Source of the DNA: Alistipes sp.
Lineage (GTDB): Bacteria > Bacteroidota > Bacteroidia > Bacteroidales > Rikenellaceae
DNA: 64,000 nucleotides
Reading direction: 5' to 3'
NCBI GenBank assembly: GCA_022782405.1
Contig: JALFNK010000010.1
Location: forward strand, 62,001-126,000
The stretch's first letter is position 1. Each line of letters opens with the position of its first letter. Below the pieces are notes generated by a model that was not told where the DNA came from, ran no database searches, and saw nothing but the letters and a program-made list of their open reading frames with translations. Shown here piece after piece: positions 59,995 to 64,000 of the stretch. A program made the translations under genes and the position numbers.

Positions 59995-60978
59995 TCAGAG
60001 CCACTTCTTGTAGCGGAAGAACCAGATCGTGAGCACCGAGCAGATGATCATCAGCGCGATGGCGAAGAGGTAGCCCAGCGGGATGACCGTACCGTTGGAG
60101 AGGGTCAGGTGCCAGTCCAGCTCGGGCATCGCCTTGAAGTTCATGCCGTAGATCGAGGCGATGAGCGTCGCGGGCATGAAGATCACGGCCGCCACCGAGA
60201 AGATCTTGACGATGCCGTTCTGCTCGATGTTGATCAGACCCAGCGCGGCATCCTGGATGTAGTCGAGTCGCTGGAAGCTGAAGTCGGCGTGGTTGATGAG
60301 CGAATTGACGTCCTTGATCATCAGCTGCAGACGCGGGTAGATATCGTTCGGGAAGCGCTCCGAGCGCAGGATGCCCGAGAGGACGCGCTGGCGGTCGAAG
60401 ATGTTCTCGCGCAGCGACATCGTGCTCTCCTGCAGGGCGCTGATGCGGTGCAGCACCTCCTTGTCGATCGAATCCTCCGAGTTGATGTCCTTCGAGAGGG
60501 CCCCGACCTGCTTGGCGATGAGCTCCACGAGGTCGGCGTCGAAGTCGATGCGCACCTCCAGCAGCGAGATGAACAGGTGGTAGCCCGTCGAGTAGCTGCG
60601 GTAGTTCATCTGCAGGCGTTTCTCCGTCTCGCGGAAAGTCCGGAACTCGGCGTTGCGCACCGAGACCAGCACGCCTTCGTTGGAGATGATGAACGACACG
60701 GGCTCGACGATGAACGAGTCGCCCGTGGGGATGAAGAAGTTCGAATTGGAGATGATGGCGTTCTCGTTCTCGGAGTATTTCGAGGTCGATTCGATCTCCT
60801 CGACCTGCTGGCGGGTCTGGAGGCTGATCTCCATGAAGTTCTCGACGGCTTTCTGCTCCTTGATCGTCGGCGAGAGCATGTCGATCCACAGAATGTCGTC
60901 GTAGCCCAGCTCGTCGAAGAGCCGGGTGTCGGCATTGCGGATGATCTTGTTGTACTGCTTGAGGTAAATCGTAATCAT
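59995..60978 (-). CDS. corA: CorA-family magnesium/divalent cation channel
   Basis: 327 residues. Large cytoplasmic N-terminal domain, then two C-terminal membrane helices with the selectivity signature YGMNF between AAVIFMPATLIASI and the last helix. The C-terminus ends RYKKWL, as in the family. Magnesium is likely; Co or Ni transport is possible. Confidence 0.93.
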   Translation of the reverse strand: MITIYLKQYNKIIRNADTRLFDELGYDDILWIDMLSPTIKEQKAVENFMEISLQTRQQVEEIESTSKYSENENAIISNSNFFIPTGDSFIVEPVSFIISNEGVLVSVRNAEFRTFRETEKRLQMNYRSYSTGYHLFISLLEVRIDFDADLVELIAKQVGALSKDINSEDSIDKEVLHRISALQESTMSLRENIFDRQRVLSGILRSERFPNDIYPRLQLMIKDVNSLINHADFSFQRLDYIQDAALGLINIEQNGIVKIFSVAAVIFMPATLIASIYGMNFKAMPELDWHLTLSNGTVIPLGYLFAIALMIICSVLTIWFFRYKKWL

Positions 60979-61045
60979 AAGTCGCTCTCTGTGAAGTTCT
61001 CGAATCCGTGGGCATGAGAGAGGCGGGCGGGGCCCGCTAACCTCT

Positions 61046-61606
61046 TCAGCCGGGATTCGCCCGGGGAGCGACTTTGATGCCGGCGTCCCAGAACTGCTGG
61101 AGCGCCTGGTTCTTTTCGTTGTCGAAGATGTAGTCGAAGCCCGAGAGCGCCTCGTAGGCCCGCAGCGGATCGAGCTCCGGAGATGCCTCCATCATCGCCT
61201 CGTATCCGCGTTCGAGCCCGTAGGTCAGCGCGTACTGCAGCGCCTCGATCGTGTCGGGGTCCGTGTCGGCGCGGGCCACCCACACCGCAAAGGCGAAGGG
61301 CAGCTCGCCGCACTGCTCCTTCCAGTTGCCGACCAGCGGGTCGTCGCTCGCAAGCAGCGCCTCGCGCTCCGCCGCGACGCCTCCGACGCAATACTCCGTG
61401 ACGGTGCGCGCATCGGCAAGCAGCGGCACGGCCGTGAAGGGAATCAGGGCGATGTCGGCCTTGTGTTCGAGAAAATCCTGGATGACGGTGTCGGGATCGG
61501 ACAACAGCAACTCGGCGCGAAGGTTACCTTCGTGCCGGATACCATAGATGAATGGCGTCGTGCTGAGGCACGACACGGCGGCTATACGGGGTACTATGAC
61601 CATCAT
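61046..61606 (-). CDS. MqnA-like protein, shortened (menaquinone/futalosine pathway family)
   Basis: 186 residues. The N-terminus (VSCLSTTPFIYGIRH, DFLEHKADIALIPFTAVP) and C-terminus (ELPFAFAVWVARADT, ALTYGLERGYEAMMEASP) match chorismate dehydratase MqnA. That family is normally about 250-280 residues; here the segment between EYCVGG and the LPFAFAVW motif is some 70-80 residues short, although the reading frame is unbroken. It may be a decayed gene, a lineage-specific short form or a new function. Own promoter at 61638. Confidence 0.7.
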   Translation of the reverse strand: MMVIVPRIAAVSCLSTTPFIYGIRHEGNLRAELLLSDPDTVIQDFLEHKADIALIPFTAVPLLADARTVTEYCVGGVAAEREALLASDDPLVGNWKEQCGELPFAFAVWVARADTDPDTIEALQYALTYGLERGYEAMMEASPELDPLRAYEALSGFDYIFDNEKNQALQQFWDAGIKVAPRANPG

Positions 61607-61637
61607 CCATACGGTGTGAGACTGTTGGTTCCGACCA

Positions 61638-61645
61638 CAAAGATA
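61638..61645 (-). promoter_or_regulatory. Probable -7 promoter element of the mqnA-like gene
   Basis: TATCTTTG on the minus strand, 31 bases before the ATG at 61606. Confidence 0.6.
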
Positions 61646-61771
61646 CGTTTAATTCTCGAAAAACGCTACCCGAAAATCCATATTGCCGCAAAATTTTCGG
61701 TTTTTCCGCCTCCGCGGGGACGTTTCCCCGCCTCCCGGGCGGGGCGGGATCCCCCTCTCCCGGACACAGAA

Positions 61772-61797
61772 ACCCCGGAGCCGGCCGGCTCCGGGGT
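61772..61797 (-). terminator. Terminator of the alpha-galactosidase gene
   Basis: A 26-base perfect palindrome, ACCCCGGAGCCGG / CCGGCTCCGGGGT, followed by TTTC in the minus direction. A second small hairpin (GCGGGGA/TCCCCGC) lies near 61716-61733. Confidence 0.7.
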
Positions 61798-61827
61798 CTT
61801 CATGCGTTCATGTTCCGGTCCCCGGGA

Positions 61828-63063
61828 TCAGCGTTCGGCGACGGGCTTCAGGCGGTAGAGGACGACATCCTCGGCCGGGATGACCACGCTACGCGGACGG
61901 TCCGTGCGGAAGCTCTTGCCGCCGTTCCACAGGTCGCGGCCCTCATAGACGATGCGGTCGAAGGCCGTGGAGCGCTGCGAAACCTCCGTGTCGGTGAAGC
62001 AGTAGAGCAGCCAGTCGATCTCATAGGTGCGCTCCTCGAGCGTGCGGTTGAAGAGGCAGAAGGCCCATTCGCCGTCGGCCAGGGGCTTGAACCAGATCTC
62101 GATGCCGTTGTCGGTGGCGTAGCGCAGTCCCTGCACGCCCAGCGGGTCCTGGTCGATGGCGATCACCTCGCGGTCGGTGAGGATCGCCGCCGTCTGGTCC
62201 GACATCGTGCGGATGTCGTTGCCCAGGATCAGCGGCGCGGCCATCATGCACCAGAGCGTGAAGTGCGCGCGGTCCTGGTTGACCGACATGCCGTTGCCCA
62301 CCTCGAGCATGTCGGGGTCGTTCCAGTGGCCCGGGCCGGCGTAGCGGCGCAGCCGGGCGTTGTCGTCGAGGTTCTGCATCACCGTGCGGGGCTTCCAGTC
62401 GCCCGTAAAAGCCTTCGGATCGGAGAACGAGAGGCCGATGTCGCCCGTCGTGCGCCACATGTGGCCCACCTCGGAGGCCCACTCCCAGGGCTTGTTCGTG
62501 CCCCACTCGCACATCGAGAAGAGAATCGGGCGTCCGGCGGCGCGCAGGGCGTCGCGCATGAGCGTGTAGGCCCCCTTGGGGTTGATGTCCGCCGTGTTGC
62601 ACCAGTCGTACTTCAGGTAGTCGATGCCCCAGCGGGCGTACTGCAGGGCGTCCTGGTATTCGTGGCCGAAGCTGCCGAAGCGGCCGGCGCAGGTCGTGCG
62701 CCCGGCGTCGGAGTAGATGCCCAGCTTGAGTCCTTTGGCATGGACGTAGTCCGCAAGGGCCTTCATGCCGCTCGGAAAGCGCGTCGTATCGCATTGCGGG
62801 AATCCGTCGGCGTCGCGCTCCGGGGCATGCCAGCAGTCGTCGAGGTTGATGTAGACGTAGCCGGCCTCGGCAAGGCCCGAATCGACCAGCGCGTCGGCCA
62901 TCTCGCGGATCATCCGTTCGTCGATGTTGCAGCCGAATTTGTTCCAGGAGTTCCACCCCATCGGGGGCGTGTCGGCCAGCCCCTCCCACTTTTGGGCCGA
63001 GGCGGTCGCGGCGCCGACGAGGGCGGCGCAGAGAAGAATCAGGTGTTTCATGGCGAATTTCAT
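61828..63063 (-). CDS. GH27 alpha-galactosidase, secreted
   Basis: 411 residues from the ATG at 63063; signal peptide MKFAMKHLILLCAALVGAAT ends before SAQKWEG. GH27 features: TPPMGWNSWNKFGCNI, YVYINLDDCWHAPER, the nucleophile Asp in YLKYDWCNT, the acid/base Asp in GHWNDPDMLEVGNG. Cleaves terminal alpha-galactose from plant or host glycans. C-terminal beta domain completes the enzyme. A longer frame to 63162 would include the promoter. Confidence 0.95.
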   Translation of the reverse strand: MKFAMKHLILLCAALVGAATASAQKWEGLADTPPMGWNSWNKFGCNIDERMIREMADALVDSGLAEAGYVYINLDDCWHAPERDADGFPQCDTTRFPSGMKALADYVHAKGLKLGIYSDAGRTTCAGRFGSFGHEYQDALQYARWGIDYLKYDWCNTADINPKGAYTLMRDALRAAGRPILFSMCEWGTNKPWEWASEVGHMWRTTGDIGLSFSDPKAFTGDWKPRTVMQNLDDNARLRRYAGPGHWNDPDMLEVGNGMSVNQDRAHFTLWCMMAAPLILGNDIRTMSDQTAAILTDREVIAIDQDPLGVQGLRYATDNGIEIWFKPLADGEWAFCLFNRTLEERTYEIDWLLYCFTDTEVSQRSTAFDRIVYEGRDLWNGGKSFRTDRPRSVVIPAEDVVLYRLKPVAER

Positions 63064-63084
63064 TGGTGTTCGTTTTTCCGGAAA

Positions 63085-63092
63085 CAAAGATA
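63085..63092 (-). promoter_or_regulatory. Probable -7 promoter element of the alpha-galactosidase gene
   Basis: TATCTTTG on the minus strand, 22 bases before the ATG at 63063; supports that start. Confidence 0.65.
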
Positions 63093-63189
63093 ACCCCTTT
63101 CGGCGAATTCCAGGATGTGCTTTTCCACTTTTCGTGTAAAAAATGCGCCGATCTCTTGACAAGGGGGGCGTGCCGTATATTTGCCTCCG

Positions 63190-63308
63190 GAATCCACAAC
63201 CGGATCGCCCCGCAGCGGGCGGTTATCGACAATGGCGAACCATTCGGTTTCAGTAGGTTGTGCCGACTTATCCACATCCATTCACATTTTATCCACGGTT
63301 TATCCACG
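63190..63308. other. Cluster of DnaA boxes, candidate replication origin
   Basis: In a 459-base gene-free stretch (63064-63522) lie TTATCGACA (63223-63231), a perfect TTATCCACA (63268-63276), TTATCCACG (63289-63297) and TTATCCACG (63300-63308), all facing the same way, with a weaker GAATCCACA at 63190-63198. The boxes at 63268, 63289 and 63300 are 21 and 11 bases apart, close to helical turns. An AT-rich patch follows at 63309-63316. The frame that crosses it (63181-63462) does not look like a protein. Confidence 0.6.
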
Positions 63309-63489
63309 GATTTTTCAACACTCCGGCCGTTTGCGGCCCGCTCCTTCCCGCCCTTCCCGTCCCGTCGTGTTCCGGAGGGGCCCCGGGCCCCGTCCGCCGG
63401 CGAACGGCGTGAAGGCCGACCTTGCGGAGGTCGAGCGCGGCTGGGAGCTCTTCGTGCGGTAGACGGCGGTGTTTTCGGGGCGAATTTCC

Positions 63490-63497
63490 TATCTTTG
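63490..63497 (+). promoter_or_regulatory. Probable -7 promoter element of comEC
   Basis: TATCTTTG, 25 bases before the ATG at 63523. Confidence 0.6.
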
Positions 63498-63522
63498 CGG
63501 ACAGAACAGATCCGTCCGCCCC

Positions 63523-64000
63523 ATGTTTTCGATCGAGCAGCTGCTCCGGCGCCTCGAGTGCATGCCGATGCTGAAGGTGCTCGTGCCCTTCGCCGCCGGC
63601 ATCCTCCTGGCCGAACGTTTCACGTTGCCCCTGTGGTTCACCGCAGGGGCTTTCGTGCTGTGCGGGGTCGTGACCCTGCTGCTGCGGGCCGCCCCGGCGT
63701 TGGTGGGCATGCTCTGCGCGGCGGGTTTCGGCGTCGCACAGCTGCACGAACGCCCCGTTGCGGTGCCGTTCGGCGTCGCAACGGCTTGGGAGATCGTCGT
63801 GGAGGAGGCTCCCGCCGACAGGGGCCGTTATGCGGTCGTCGATGCCCGGGTGCGGCTGTGGCGCGACCCCGCCTCGGGCCGTTGGCATTCCGTGCGCGAG
63901 CGGGTGCGGCTCTATGCCGATTCGGCGCTGCATCTCTCCGGCGGCGAGTGCCTCGTATGCCGTGCCGCACTCCGCGATTTCCGGGGCGGGGCGGAGAGCT
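63523..64000 (+). CDS. comEC: ComEC/Rec2-family protein, partial (3' end outside window)
   Basis: 159 N-terminal residues are visible and the frame runs off the end. It begins MFSIEQLLRRLECMPMLKV, then membrane helices (VLVPFAAGILLAERF, LPLWFTAGAFVLCGVVTLLL, APALVGMLCAAGFGVAQL) and a soluble DUF4131-like segment (RYAVVDARVRLWRDP, RVRLYADSAL). This is the ComEC layout: an inner-membrane channel for single-stranded DNA uptake. Without the rest, the competence and lactamase-like domains cannot be seen. Confidence 0.8.
   Translation, partial: MFSIEQLLRRLECMPMLKVLVPFAAGILLAERFTLPLWFTAGAFVLCGVVTLLLRAAPALVGMLCAAGFGVAQLHERPVAVPFGVATAWEIVVEEAPADRGRYAVVDARVRLWRDPASGRWHSVRERVRLYADSALHLSGGECLVCRAALRDFRGGAES

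Noticed and set aside
61046..61606. Frameshifted mqnA pseudogene
   Set aside because: No frameshift or stop is visible; both ends are in one continuous frame, so it was kept as a shortened gene.
63181..63462. 93-residue frame over the DnaA-box cluster
   Set aside because: Composition is Pro/Arg/Ser-rich with no family pattern, and it runs through the box sequences.

Overview
This window looks like chromosomal DNA of a GC-rich Bacteroidales bacterium, most likely Alistipes or a close relative. Four things suggest this. Many genes are preceded by the Bacteroidetes -7 promoter element TAnnTTTG (most often TATCTTTG). The locus carries FimA/Mfa-type lipoprotein fimbrillins with DUF3575, DUF5119 and DUF4906 partners. 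Several genes are Bacteroidetes families (DUF4271, DUF4296, DUF3467). Coding GC is high. The genus is an inference; no rRNA, tRNA or CRISPR was seen.

Layout. 1-334: 5' part of a serine recombinase, cut by the window edge. 0.4-8.3 kb: rlmN, then a TonB-family protein, hflX, upp, an LTA-synthase-like sulfatase, a hemerythrin-LuxR regulator and a cation efflux protein. 8.5-14.5 kb (minus): one compact operon of a membrane protein, S41 protease, histidine kinase, DUF4271, hemD, rnpA and yidD. 14.5-17.6 kb: degenerate GC-rich repeats, then ispH, cmk and a LysE-type exporter, and a DUF3467 gene.

17.6-32.5 kb is the accessory heart of the window: two paralogous fimbrial operons that diverge from one AT-rich control region (23867-24155). 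Each begins DUF3575-DUF5119-fimbrillin. The left operon ends in a 915-residue adhesin whose last 290 residues are visibly AT-rich and FISUMP-like. The right one has two more fimbrillins and a DUF4906 protein. Hairpins follow the presumed major fimbrillin in both operons, and all six fimbrial lipoprotein subunits carry an arginine where FimA is cut in Porphyromonas.

32.5-42.8 kb: rsmG, an ECF sigma factor and a glycosyltransferase (minus); then tgt, an LptF/LptG permease, a PASTA protein, an rluD-type pseudouridine synthase, a PatB-type lyase and a YgiQ radical SAM protein (plus). 42.8-49.8 kb: a porin and YeiH-type transporter, an FMN reductase and acetyltransferase, recO, prmA and xerD. 49.9-59.7 kb (minus): a ten-gene operon with a flippase, holB, folK, envelope lipoproteins, rbfA and a LolC/E-type permease. 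60-64 kb: corA, a shortened mqnA-like gene, a GH27 alpha-galactosidase, a cluster of DnaA boxes that may be a replication origin, and the start of comEC, cut by the window end.
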